Of a DNA stretch of 64,000 bases, positions 1-10,780 are shown piece after piece (the first letter of the stretch is position 1; each line of letters starts with the position of its first letter). This stretch comes from Haemaphysalis longicornis (lineage: Eukaryota > Arthropoda > Arachnida > Ixodida > Ixodidae). A model generated the notes under the pieces. That model worked only from the letters and a program-made list of their open reading frames with translations. It made no database searches and was not told the origin of the DNA. The DNA lies in contig CM023457.1 in the NCBI GenBank assembly GCA_013339765.2, forward strand, positions 51,733,745 to 51,797,744. The letters run 5' to 3'. The translations under genes and the position numbers were made by a program.

Positions 1-2564
1 GTTAATGGCGGGAAGATCGGGAGAAAAAAAATAGAAGACTGCGTGGTGGACGTTCGCGCTCGCTTAGCAACCGGACGTTGACAACACCGCCGCACCACAG
101 AAGAACGTTGGTGTTGTTGTTGTGGTTGTTGTAGAAACATTTATTTGAACCGGTAAATAAATTGAATTAAATCGTGGTGAACGTTACAACCCTCCAATGT
201 TGGTCTCACACTCCCGCCGGTGTGGTAGGAAGGATGGGACCACAAAACATCTGCAGAAAACAAATTAAATGCGAATCACAGCTGCCGCGCAAGTGGGACT
301 GCGCACACGTCCTGGATGTGACGTTTGTTGCTGTCTCGTGAGCTGTCTCTATATCACTGTGTATCAAAAATTACCGTTTGAGTTTCTTTGCCCTTTTTTT
401 TTTCTTTTGCCCGTTGTGCGCGTTTATTTTGCTTTCAGAAAGATCGCTGCTGGAAGATGCACATGATGGGAGTGTTTCTCCTGGCAATTGGCCAAGTAGG
501 CAAACGGCGCTCGCTTGAAAAAACAGAAAGCGGAAGTTGTTACGGAGACCTTCTTTCCACGATTTCTCGTCTTTCGTAGCTTATTATTTCGTTAAGGGTT
601 CTTTTTTGGTTTTTTTTTTTTTTTCGAGAGCGAAAAAGTGGGCTTTTTTTATAGCGCTTCCTAGCAGCGCGGCAGTGCCGACGGAGAAGCCAAACAGAAG
701 GGGCACCGTTTTGCCGTTATTGTGGGGAAGCGAGATTACAGGTTGAATCTTTGAACGGTGTTTTGTTTAGTTTTGTTTTGTTTTTCGGCTCAAGTTTTAG
801 TTGAAGGACGGGTGTTGGGGAAGATTGGTGCGCTGTAAAGAACTATCAGTGGCCACGAAGAGTGACATACAAAAAGGGGCAGAAGGCATGCTCCACCCAA
901 AAAATGGCGAAAAGCAAAAAATGCCCGTGTGTACGAGATTTCGGCGCTCGTTAAGATCCCCAGGTGGTCAAAATTAATCCGGAGCCCTCCACCACGGCGC
1001 GCCTCATCGCCTGCGTTGCGTCGGCGCGTTCAACCCCCACAATCAATCAATCCACCCCAAAAATAACGCTACGAAGATCTGCTAGCGCAGTGTCTTCGAA
1101 CCCTTCGTTTGTAAACACTACTGTCACATTCATCTCTGAATTATACGTCCTCAACGAGCGATTTGTGATAGGATTAAGCATACCTGTATTTTTCTGATAT
1201 TTTATTGCGACCTCTTTTTTTTTTCTGTTTCAAATGCTGAAGCGCTTTTTCCGACCCTGGCGGACCGTCTGGACATCGAAAAAAATCCGCATTAAGCACG
1301 TTTTTTACTCTCGCTAGGAGCTCGCTGGGAAATAACTTTCGCTCGTCATGTTGGAGTCGCTATCCATGCGAAGATGTTTCTTTGCAATGTCATTTAAAAT
1401 TCCCTTTTTTAGTTTGGCTTCCTTCCATTACACATATGTGTGTAGCGAAGCCCACCTCACAGGCAGAGCTTCTGTGAAGATATGGCGTTGGAAACCTATT
1501 ACAGATGACCATTTGGAACGGTTAAATATGTGCGAGCTGTTTGTCGCAGCATAAACAATGATCATTTCGCTTTAACTGTCACTTATCACTCGCCAATAAA
1601 ATTAATCCTCGCTGTCAGCCTGCACTGCATGCGGCTTTTTGGCAAAACGCTGTTCGCCGCCGCGAATCTAACTTGGTCATAATCATCACTACTGTCAATT
1701 TCATTTGCCAACATCTCTATTGTAGTTTTTCATTTCCGTTTTAGTGACCGACGCATCCAGTCATGAATATCGAACATCAGAACGCTTACGATCCTAGCGA
1801 GCTTTCAACAAAACAAGCGCTGTGTTTTGAACAAAGTCGCACTTTCTTCTTTCGGGGAGGATACGAATATTTATATGGGCACTCTGTGTCGGTTTGGGCA
1901 ATCGCTGTGGTTTACGGTGCTATATTTTTTGTTGCGTTACCTTCCGCAAACTTGTTCTTAATTAATTATATGCTTATCGTATTGTTATTTTTTTACCGCG
2001 CAGTGTGTGCATATTGTGTGCATGCTTCCACACAGCGAACCTAGTTTACACTCCTTAAGCCCAGCTCTGCAGCACTTGCGCGAAGTAACACAAACCGTAC
2101 GACTCACCCTTCGTGCTTTGGCAAGCCCAAAAGCAGCGATTATCATAAGGCGCGCTAAACCCGTACTTTTTCAAAGGCCCCTTCTCCTACCTGCACACTC
2201 CCGCAACTCCCAATTTCATTTCTTTTTTTGAAACGAGAAAAAAAAAATGTGGCTTTACCGCTGAACGTGCGCATGTGTTTAGCTTTCCCGCATAGCATGT
2301 CCCGCTTCGCTTGCTTCACGGTCAGCGCCAAAGCTATGCGAGAAAGCCGAACTCGCAAAGCGCGCGCACAAAACGGCATTTACGCGCGTGCGGTGCGTGC
2401 GTGTCACGCGAATCCGATCGGTGACCTCGTGCGCATTAGTAGCTAAACACTTTAAAAGTCCTCAAGTGTTTTTGCTGCCGTGGCCGTTGTGGCTGTGTTG
2501 TTGTAGACGCCTCGGCGTGATTGGCGGGTGACTTACGCCGCCCTCTGTCGCCGTTCCCCTGCAG
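1..2564. other. Non-coding flank or TGIF intron, no gene recognised
   Basis: No open frame here has an ATG, plausible splice sites and recognisable protein content together. The stretch contains one 5'-truncated SINE (906-1050) and, around 1330-1500, a diverged single unit of the roughly 160-bp repeat described at 4120-4565. The first TGIF exon visible in the window opens in mid-codon at 2565, so this stretch is probably intron of that gene; the exon with the start codon is either outside the window or not recognisable to me. Confidence 0.5.
906..1050 (+). mobile_element. tRNA-derived SINE (Ruka-like), 5'-truncated
   Basis: The sequence matches the body and 3' end of the full-length copy at 41153: a CGTGTGTACGAGATTTCGGC block, 'GATCCCCAGGTGGTC', 'CGGAGCCCTCCAC' and a short CAAT tail. 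The tRNA-like head is missing. A 14-base target duplication flanks it at 892-905 and 1051-1064 with one mismatch, which supports target-primed retrotransposition. Similarity to the tick Ruka SINE family is from memory of its general features, not a search. Confidence 0.8.
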
Positions 2565-2740
2565 GTCGCGACCGGCTGAAGCTGCAGCTGTGCTCGGGCG
2601 ATGAGGCGCTGCCGTACCCGCGCGGCGCCCTGGGCGAGCTGTCTCCGCGAAAGCGCCGCGGAAACCTGCCCAAGGAGTCGGTCAAGATACTGCGCATGTG
2701 GCTCTACGAGCACCGGTACAACGCCTACCCGTCCGACCAG
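2565..2740 (+). CDS. TGIF: TGIF exon: N-terminal part of homeodomain
   Basis: The acceptor is a pyrimidine tract ending CCCCTGCAG, and the exon opens with two bases of a split codon. The donor GTGGGT follows a complete CAG codon (phase 0). It encodes a short leader (RDRLKLQLCSGDEALPYPRG), helix 1, the loop and the start of helix 2 of the TALE homeodomain. A GT-rich stretch lies just inside the following intron. Confidence 0.87.
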
Positions 2741-5700
2741 GTGGGTGGCTTTTTTTTTTCTTTTGTGTGTGCGTGTGTGGTGGTGTGCTCGTTGTGTGTG
2801 TGTGTGCGTGCGTGCGTGTGCGGTTGCGCGATTTAGCCTGTCCCTGCAGAGGCGGACACCTAGCGCCACCTTGTGCAGAGTCGGACTCGTATTGCATTAG
2901 TACACCCAGTGCCATGACACCTAGGGCTTCATTAAAGACAGCTCCTTACTTTTTCTCCCTATGCGAAATTACATTAAATACGCCACGTTCTACCCTAATG
3001 GCAGGTGCAACAAACTATATTTCCGGGAAAGTTTGTCGGTAATTTAACAAGTGCAACTTTTGGAAGTGCTTGAGTGATGTAATGAAATGTAATTAGTTAC
3101 TCTTCAGCCGAGATTACATTTTCACTCAGTAATATAACCTCGATTTACTTCATTATTCAAAGAGCGATGACCGGTGAAAAAAAAAAACGGTCGCGCACCC
3201 AACTCGTTCGTTGACAGGGAAAAGTGGCAACGAGTACAATTTCACATAAAAAATACAACCGCGAGTGAGATTAGGGCGTTGCCCGGCCTCACCGGGAGGG
3301 AACTAGAGCTCTAGGCCGTCGCTGAGGACTCGCAAAATAACGTCGGTGAAGGCTGCGGTGCTTAAATATCCCGCGCGAGCATCGTCCGGTGCAAGCATCC
3401 ATTGTAACCACGAACAAAAAGGTAACGGCGTAATCCCTCCGTCGCTTGACTGCGTTAATTTTCGTGGGCAGAAAAAGAGCGCAACTCTCGCGCCTTGTCC
3501 AGGGTGGGACGAGAAAGTAATAAAGGCATGGCGAAGCTTCACCGACGGAGAAAACCATCCGCACGTTCGTGCTGAGCAGGCAGAAGTAACCGAGCGTGCG
3601 CGTCGAGTACGGAGAGCCAAAGTGTACACGAATGCGAGAGCAGAGGTCGGAGCGCAAAGATGAAAGAAAAAAAAAAGCGAAACGAGAATAAAGCGGGGCG
3701 CGCACTTGGAAAGGCAGGGATGATGATTGGAAGGGAAGATGCGAGCTAGGGTAGCGCGTGCTTCGGTGCCCGTGTATCGGCTGCGCCGTACGTGAACCCC
3801 TGCGCAGTCAGCATCTTCAACGCTCCGAGCGCGCTCTTTTCGATTGTGCTGCTTCACCTGGAGATTTCTCTCTTTACTCCTTTCCTTGCGCGATTCTCAG
3901 TGCACCCGTGCGTGCGGAAAAAAAAGTGATCCGTGGCTCCTTGCTCTAGAGATGAACCCCGGAACTGACTGTCCTGTCACCGCACACCGGCAAAGTGAAT
4001 CGCTCCGGTTTGCTTTTTCTGCTCCACCCTTTTTTTTGTCGACCCAATGAGGTAACCTATCTGTCCTTATTTGTTACATTTTCGGTACGTGCGAAAATGT
4101 TGTTAAAAAATCGCTTAGAGCATTCATATTTTCACATACGACGGCCGAAGCTGCCCCTGCAAAGTGTCTTCCTGCAATACGCAGGTGTATACTACTGAAG
4201 CCCACTTTAAGGGCTCAGTCTGTGGCATTTTTTTAAGTATACATGGAAACTTACGCAGGCAAAAAAGCGCTACGGCTTTCGTACTTCCACATCAGGCTCC
4301 CTATAATGCTCCCTATAAAAAGTGTCTTCCCAACAATGCATTAGTGCTCAGTAGTGAAGCTGACTTGAAAGGGGCTCGGTGTGTAGCGCTCCGTTGGAAG
4401 AAATGGAGTCTTGGGTTGTTTCATAAGAACAGCGGCGCCTTCCTACTTTAATACAAGGCTGCTTATATTGCCCTCGGAAAGATGTCTATCCAGCAGTGCA
4501 TTTGTGTATAGCAGTGAAGCCGACCTTACGGCGTCAGTGTGTAACAGAGCAGCTTACGCATATATCCGACAATTTTCCATTTGGGAGTTACTACATTTTT
4601 CGTGCGCAGCACTTTGGCGCCCGCTGCTGTAGTTTAGAGTCGTTACCGGCTTCGTAACCGAGCGAAAGATTAGAACACCGAGGCAAGAAAGAAAACGGGG
4701 AAGGGAGTGACGCGAAAGTGTGAGGCGGAGGGCAGTATGCCGAGCCCGCGCGGGACACGTGTGTGAAAACCGCTCTCGGCGTCTAGTGGCTCCCGAGAAA
4801 GCAAACGCGAAGCCAGGCAACCTTGTTCTTTCAAGTTCACAAAAAGCGCAGAAGCCCAGCGCGCGCTGCGCGTGCTGCACGTTCATCGGTCCCTCGGGTC
4901 CTTCGTCGTCGTCCTCGTTGCGTGGCCCATCCGAATCACGTGATATTTGCGCGGGAGGTTCAAACTCGATTTACAACAACACGCTGGGCGGCGGTGACGC
5001 CGTGCGAGATAACGGAAGAGTATCGCGCGCCGCCGTGCGTTCGCTGATCACGCGGTAGCTTCCTGAGACGCAGCATCTATGCTCCTTGACCGAGAAAACT
5101 GCAGTTCGCGCTGCGCACAAATTTCGCGTTAGCGAGTATCGTAATCGTCAGCAATTTTTTGTAAGATTTTATCGTAGAAGAGGATTTATTCCCGGCTCTA
5201 AGCGAAAACTTCACCGAGCGAATTCTATTCTTAACCCGTGCTCGCCGTTGGCGTTTGCGCCAAACTTCTACGTATGTCACCTACACGGTGGGGCTCGAAT
5301 CCTCGTGGATTTTTTTAGGTAGCTCTCTGTTGAACGTCTTTGGCCCTCTGGCCAACCCTTCAGTGATCTTGTGACATTTCGCGATGTATTGGGCACACGC
5401 GCGGCCTGGAATTGGATCAATTCCGGTCGGTGCGGGCTTCACGCGGACGACGCAAGACCGTGGCTGCGAGTGTTTGGTCGAGCCTTAGGTCATACGATGT
5501 TTCGCTTTGCTGCGAAAACCAACGCGAACAGCTTTATCCGGCCTTTTTAAACACGGCATTATGCGGCCTGCGGTGTGTTGGCCAGACGTCTAGGCCTTTT
5601 TCTCTCTTATACCCGTGCTACACGAGCGTTTCGCAGGCCTTTGAGTCGAATGTCATTTGAGTCAGACGACACATTTGGGCTGCTACACGATGTTTTTCAA

Positions 5701-8700
5701 AGGCCTTGAAAATGGTTGAAATGCCGTTTGAGTCAAAGGAGCACCACCAACGACCTTTGAGGTCCTTAAAAGCCTTTGAAGCGAGAACGTTCGTACTCTC
5801 TGGCGCAGTTTCTGCATGCTGTAATTACAAAACAGTTATTTACGAGTAAACCTCAGTGTTTAAAGTGCACGATTTTCATACTTTTTCACTTCTTTTGGTT
5901 TTCTTTCACTCGCTCTATGATTACAGGGTAACTTGGTACTTTCAACACCGGCGGTGCGAGAAAGAAACTGGCTGTTAGTGCATGTTTTGTGCGCGCTTGT
6001 AGATTGTTATCATTTTGGTCACTAATATTTTTTTACCCATTTTAACTCTAAAATTAAATTTTTGTCAATAACGAAGCAGGGCAGCAGTGGCGACACCAAA
6101 ACATGGCGGGCGAACGCGGAAACTTCCGACTGCCCTTGAGAATTGTCGTGTAGATCGGCGGAACTCCTTCCAGTTCGAATGGCATTTGAAATTTCGAAGG
6201 CCGTTCGAATCGTGCTTTCAAACGCTCGTGTAGCAGCGCAGGTATTAGCTTCGAGAACCCTCTCCTCATGCTTCATGAGTGCCAGGACTTGACGGGTGAC
6301 GCGGCTAGATTTATGTCATTTCCGAGTCAGAATTCCACTGCGCAGACCAGGCGGACTTCGGCTGGGTGGGGAACCGCGTGCGTAGCGGACTGCGGAGTTG
6401 TTGCGCTGACGTTGGAGTGGGACAGTCCGGGGCAGTGGCATCTGGGTGTCTCGGCAGTTTGGGTAAAGCGTAAAGTTTTTTCGAAGGGATCGAAAGAAGC
6501 TAGGACATTATGACAGTTTTTAGGTTTGTTCATACTCGGAACACGTCAGGGTTCGTTGACAGGCTCTTGTAGAAGGTTGGCATCTCGCTGGTTGACGTAC
6601 CCCTCATGAAAAGGGGGACTCGTGAGGTCCTTTTTTTTCATTCCATGATGAAATTGCGCAACGGAAATTATTCATTCGTTGAACGCCTCAGCCTTCTCGC
6701 CGACTTGGGCGGGAATGTTGTCGTTTGGTTCCACCTCGTATCGTTCTCTACCCCGGCACCAGCATTACCTTAGGCAACCTAAACCACGTTGTCGCCCAAC
6801 CACCTCTTCTTTCCTGGTGTTTTTAAAGCGAATCTTTAGTGTCCTCACTGATGCCGTTGTAGTACGCCAATACGCCCTGCAGGAAAGCCAACTTTCTCTG
6901 ACGATGATGATGAATTATCGTGGGTGAAGTGAAAGAAAGAAAAAAAAACGCTTCCCGTGACCGGAATCGAACCTGGGTCCCTCGCGTTATGAAGCCGGCG
7001 TCTATGCGATTGCTCCATTTCGACATGGTTGAAGCAAAACGGAAAAGCCAGACGACAACCAAACAATCCGTCACGAGAAGAATGGTGTTGCTCTGAATGC
7101 CGTAAGGCTGCTAGCCACAAGACGTTAGGCCTAACGTCACCTATTGGGGTTTAGCGCCTCAAACCGGCACCCACTCAAAAAATTGCTCACTGTACGCCAA
7201 GCAGCAGGTACCGATTCGCGCCGTACACCCAGAACCCAAACGCTAGGCCTATGGAGTGCGCACCCGAGTGTTGCTGTGGGTTTTCTAACTCGGTTACAAC
7301 TCAAGAACGGCACCACCTCATGTAGTGTATCACTCCGCCAAAGCGCCGGACCCGTGACGTCAGTGCGCGCGCGTTTTGAAAGGGGTTTGCTATGAATGCG
7401 TGATATCGTCTGCCTTGTCTCACGCAGTTTGTTTGTCGTCACTGGAGTCGTTTATAAGCATATTAAGTCCGAAAAATCGCGGGAACGGCTCCCGCCATGT
7501 TCAAAATATTCCCAGTAACGCCCTACTTGCGCCGCGCGGAGAAACATCCGGCTACGGTGATAAGGCACAGCGGCAACTTCCGGTGCCGTTCTTAAGAGTA
7601 TAGAAACGTGGCGCGTACCTCTGGAGTAGCACATACTGGCATTGTGGGATTGGCCAACCAAAGAGTCCATCACGAGAAAGCCTCGCGTTCAACCATCGCA
7701 TCACGAGAAAGCCTCGCGTTCAACCATCGTCGTCGTTAGACGGAGGTGTACATGATATTTTTGTTGTTGCTGCTGCTTTATCGCGCACTACGCCCGCGAA
7801 GTATACATCTGCTGGCTGGCCTATATAATCACTTTATGATTGTCGGCCAAGCCTTGTGATTACGGCACTTTTGCGCGTAAATCGTGAGACACGTCGGACT
7901 GTAGCGGTTGGTCGTTCGTAACATCCCGTCTTCGTTCTCTTCGTGTCCCTCCGCAGGAGAAGCTGCACCTGTCCCGGGAGGCGAACCTCTCGGTGCTTCA
8001 GGTGTGCAACTGGTTCATCAACGCCCGCCGGCGAATCCTGCCGGACATGATCCGCAAGGAGGGTCACGACCCGCACCAGTACACCATCACCCGCAAGTCG
8101 TCCTCCTCCTCCTCATCCTCCTCCTCTTCCGGGAGATCGCCGCCGAGCCAGGTAAATGCGAAAAGACGTTCGTGGCCTTTTCGAGCCTACGCATTCCCGC
8201 CGGGGGCCTTTACCCCATAGAGTTTTATACTAATATACACTAGAGGGAAATCTGGCGCCACTGTCTAGCGGAGCCCGCGCTTCAGCGAGCGTTCCGTCAT
8301 GTACCGGGCAGGCACGTTCCACTCGTCCTTGGCATGGCTCACGAACAGGCTGAAAAGTTGGCTCTGGCTGCGAAGAACCGACACTATTACTGCAGAAAGT
8401 CCATCAAAATTGCTTTGTTATTATAAAATTGAACCTCGAAAAGATTCATTTGTCAGCGATTATGTAGACGCTTCATATATGATGAAGAAGAAAAAAAATG
8501 TTATCCTTTTTCGTTAATTTCGGCTTCGAGACAAAAAAGAAGTCGTATGGCTAGCTAAGCCAAGTAGGCGAGGAACGTCGCTAGCAGCAATAACGCCACC
8601 CACGGCGGCCCGTGACTGCTGCGACAGATTTCCCTCTAGCATATATTACTATGAAACTCTATGCTTTACCCACACGCATCATGTCTAGAACTGCCAACTG

Positions 8701-10084
8701 GAAAGCGCCGTTGATGTAAGCAAGGAAGGCCAGCAGCCAAAGATGGCGTGAGGAGTAGCGGTTCATCATTTTGTACCTGTTGAAATAGATTTATTTTAAC
8801 AGCAAAGCTGTCCTATGGCTGGCCCTGAATGGAGTCTGTCCTGGTATTGGTTCGCGCTCTCACTGGAACGGGTTTCTCCGTCGCTCAAAAGCCGGCGCCC
8901 TGTTCAGAAAAGAAACCATGAATAAACTTAAAAAGGCCCTAGGGACTTCGTATTTTGACATAAGACGGCTTATATTACCCTTCAAAAAATTTCTTCCCAG
9001 TAATGCATTTGTGTTTAGAGGTGAAGCCGGCTTTAGAGGGAGCTCCGTATGCTTAGTTTTTGTAAGCTGGCTTTCCAACATTGCTTATTGTGCAGTGAAG
9101 TATGGCCATCTACGGAGGGAGTGTGGTTACAGAAAACGGCTCCTAACTCTTGTCTTACTGAAAGCATTCCGAAACAAATTGTATGAAAATTTAGCCGCTA
9201 AGATGACTCCACCATTACGAGGAGTTTCACTTACTTTTCGTGATTAGTAGGTTCACAGTGAAGTTTGGAGACGTTACATAATTACTGTCCGCTGTCAAAT
9301 GACTGGCCATGTACGGAATGGAGTCCAGTTACAGAAAACGGTTGTACAACTTGTTTTACTCGGAACTATCCGGGAACAAATTATATGACAATTAGCCACT
9401 AAGACGACTGTAACATTACGCACAAGAAAGTAGCCGAAGCTGAGCGGAATCTTCGTAAATACAACCCACAACTACGTTGTTTCAGCAGACTTTACGCTGG
9501 GTGGAACTGGGTGTAGTTTCTTTTTAACGTTTCAAACAAAGACAGAAAGTGGAGAAAAACATGCTTCCCGGTCGTGAACCCGAACCCGCAACCTACGGAA
9601 TACGCATCACATGCCATACTGATTCCTGGTATGAGTCAGAAGTTGTCTATGGCGAAGCGTCACTCCATGTGCCTTTTCTATGCAACATCACTGCACCCAC
9701 AGTGTTTTGATCCTACCTAATGTTCGGCGTGAGATTGGCACTACACTTATCAACAACGCAAGTAGATTTCAAAATAGGAACAGTTCTGTACCAGACGGTT
9801 AGCTATGTTTTGAGTAAGTACGTGGGCACGTCAGAACCTTTCCTCACAGCCTAACGCCCCACTCCGTTCAAGAGTATATTATCTTCCTCAATCTGCTACT
9901 GAGCCCAAGGACGCGGGTTCGATTCCCTGCTGCGGCTGCCGCTTTTCTGATGGAGGCGGAAGGCGAAAACACCCGTGCGTTCGAGGTTTCAGCGCACGTT
10001 AAAGATGCGCAGGTGGCCAAATTAATCCGGAGCCCTCCACTACGGTGCGCCTCATCGCATGTGTAACGTCGGCGCGTTAAACAC

Positions 10085-10149
<65 letters not shown>

Positions 10150-10780
10150 CTTCCTCAATCATTAATTCAACGAGCAATATTCCGTAGCGTCAGCGTGACC
10201 ACTGCTCTTCTCTTGGCGCAGGCCTCGCTACCGCCCCCGGCGATGCCTCCCGCTGGTGCACAACGGCAGCAGCAATAACCACCACCCTCAGCCCCCGCAC
10301 CTGTCACCCGCGCACCGGCACCACCCGTCGTCGCCCTTCGGAGTCGGAGGAGGCGCCTCGGGGCCCGCGTCGGGGGCTCCGCTCAAGGACATCAAGGACG
10401 AGGACCTCAACAGCGACGACTCGGAGGGCGCCGCCAGCCTGGGCTGTCCGCGCTCGCCGCTCAAGCTCACCAAGCGCTGGCAGCGGAGCCACGAGCGGGA
10501 CCTCGTCAAGGAGGACCCGTCGCCCTCTTCGTGGGACGAGGACGACGACGATGAGGACGACGACGACGACGGGGACGACGAAGAGGGAGACGACGAGGAA
10601 GGGGACGACGAAGGAGAGGACGACGACGAGGAGGAGAGGAGGTCGCCCTGGTTCCGCGACGACGTCAAGGGGTGCGCCGCAGAGCGGTCCCCCGCGGACG
10701 ACGGCGACCCGTTCAGCTGCCTCTACCTGCTCGTGGACGTTGCGCTGAGCGAACTCGAGAAGCGAGCCGTGTCCAGCTGA
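2565..10780 (+). CDS. TGIF: TGIF-type TALE homeobox protein (3' exons; partial in window)
   Basis: Coding exons in view are 2565-2740, 7957-8151 and 10222-10780 (stop TGA at 10778-10780). The first two join in phase 0 and encode a TALE homeodomain: KRRGNLPKESVKILRMWLYE, the three-residue loop extension in HRYNAYPSD, and the recognition helix VCNWFINARRR followed by LPDMIRKEGHDP. This is the TGIF1/TGIF2 (Drosophila achintya/vismay) signature. Family members are DNA-binding repressors that recognise TGTCA-like sites and restrain Smad/TGF-beta and retinoid signalling in the nucleus. The last exon carries a long Asp/Glu run and ends CLYLLVDVALSELEKRAVSS, like the conserved TGIF C-terminus. The start codon is not found; the first visible exon opens in mid-codon. 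Joining exon 2 to the strong acceptor at 10222 in phase 0 meets a stop at 10276-10278, so the copy has a one-base frame problem or uses another acceptor. Confidence 0.88.
4120..4565 (+). repeat. Tandem repeat, about 160-bp unit, three copies
   Basis: Three consecutive units share the order 'GTGTCTTCC...AATGCATTAGTG...AGTGAAGC(C/T)GAC', with anchor positions near 4161, 4320 and 4480, giving a 159-160 bp period. Single dispersed units lie near 1330-1500 and 8930-9060, the latter with TTCTTCCCAGTAATGCATTT. It lies within the first visible TGIF intron and looks non-coding. Family unknown. Confidence 0.6.
5609..6246 (+). mobile_element. Non-autonomous TIR DNA element, copy 1
   Basis: The left end reads TATACCCGTGCTACACGAGC and the reverse complement of the right end reads CTGCGCTGCTACACGAGCG, giving terminal inverted repeats that share GCTACACGAGCGTTT. 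The interior has no transposase-like frame. A second copy lies in the opposite orientation at 18124-18740; shared interior blocks include CACCAAAACATGGCGGGCG. The superfamily is not identified; TTATA/TATTA at the ends may be target-site or terminal sequence. It lies inside the TGIF intron. Confidence 0.7.
6951..7040 (-). mobile_element. Possible second tRNA-derived SINE head
   Basis: The reverse complement contains a perfect B-box-like GGTTCGATTCC within 'GAGGGACCCAGGTTCGATTCCGG', preceded by a weak A-box region. It is not the same SINE as the Ruka-like copies. It is not a functional tRNA: no 3' acceptor stem pairs convincingly. The boundaries are guesses. Confidence 0.35.
7288..7349. repeat. 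62-bp block identical to 46779-46840
   Basis: Every base from ACTCGGTTACAACTCAAGAA to the terminal AAAGCGCCGG is repeated at 46779-46840 in the same orientation. Upstream flanks are only loosely similar (GCGCAC... then a T-rich or G-rich run). The reverse strand is open in both copies, but with identical DNA that says nothing about coding. It is probably the conserved core of a dispersed repeat. Confidence 0.8.
7957..8151 (+). CDS. TGIF: TGIF exon: C-terminal half of homeodomain
   Basis: The acceptor is CCCTCCGCAG and the exon is in phase 0 (EKLHLSREANLSVLQ...). It contains the third homeodomain helix with WFINARRR, whose Asn is the base-contacting residue of TALE homeodomains, then DPHQYTITRK and a serine run (TCC/TCA repeats) before SPPSQ. 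The donor is GTAAAT after a complete CAG codon, so the next exon must start in phase 0. Confidence 0.9.
9085..9410. repeat. Diverged direct repeat, about 200-bp period
   Basis: CCATCTACGGAGGGAGTG...GTTACAGAAAACGG near 9107 recurs as CCATGTACGGAATGGAGTC...GTTACAGAAAACGG near 9307. Both are followed by a TAGCC(G/A)CTAAGA(T/C)GACT block. A fragment of the same unit may start near 8816. It is non-coding and lies in TGIF intron 2. Confidence 0.55.
9894..10147 (+). mobile_element. Ruka-like SINE with (AATC)n tail and 13-bp target duplication
   Basis: A 5'-truncated copy begins inside the tRNA-like head (CTACTGAGCCCAAGGACGC, then the B box GGTTCGATTCCC). The body is intact, and the tail is about 16 AATC units (10086-10147). 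It is flanked by a perfect 13-base duplication, ATCTTCCTCAATC, at 9881-9893 and 10148-10160. It ends only about 60 bp before the acceptor of the last TGIF exon. Confidence 0.88.
10222..10780 (+). CDS. TGIF: TGIF last coding exon, frame break near its start
   Basis: The acceptor CTTCTCTTGGCGCAG is strong. In phase 0, as the previous exon demands, it reads ASLPPPAMPPAGA and then stops at 10276-10278. The long open frame (HNGSSNNHHPQPPHLSPAHR through to the C-terminus) runs one register away from about 10259. Either a base is missing near 10257-10259, or splicing uses CCTCAG at 10286-10291, which enters the long frame in phase 0 at 10292. The exon encodes a His/Pro-rich segment, SDDSEGAASLGCPRSPLKLTK, an Asp/Glu run (10537-10640) and the TGIF C-terminal helix. 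No clear poly(A) signal was found downstream. Confidence 0.85.

Noticed and set aside
3303..3857. 184-codon open frame on the minus strand
   Set aside because: It starts at GTG, lies in the TGIF intron, and composition is unlike any family.
9555..9625. B-box-like GGTTCGGGTTC on the minus strand, possible SINE
   Set aside because: No A box or body shared with other copies; too weak to call.
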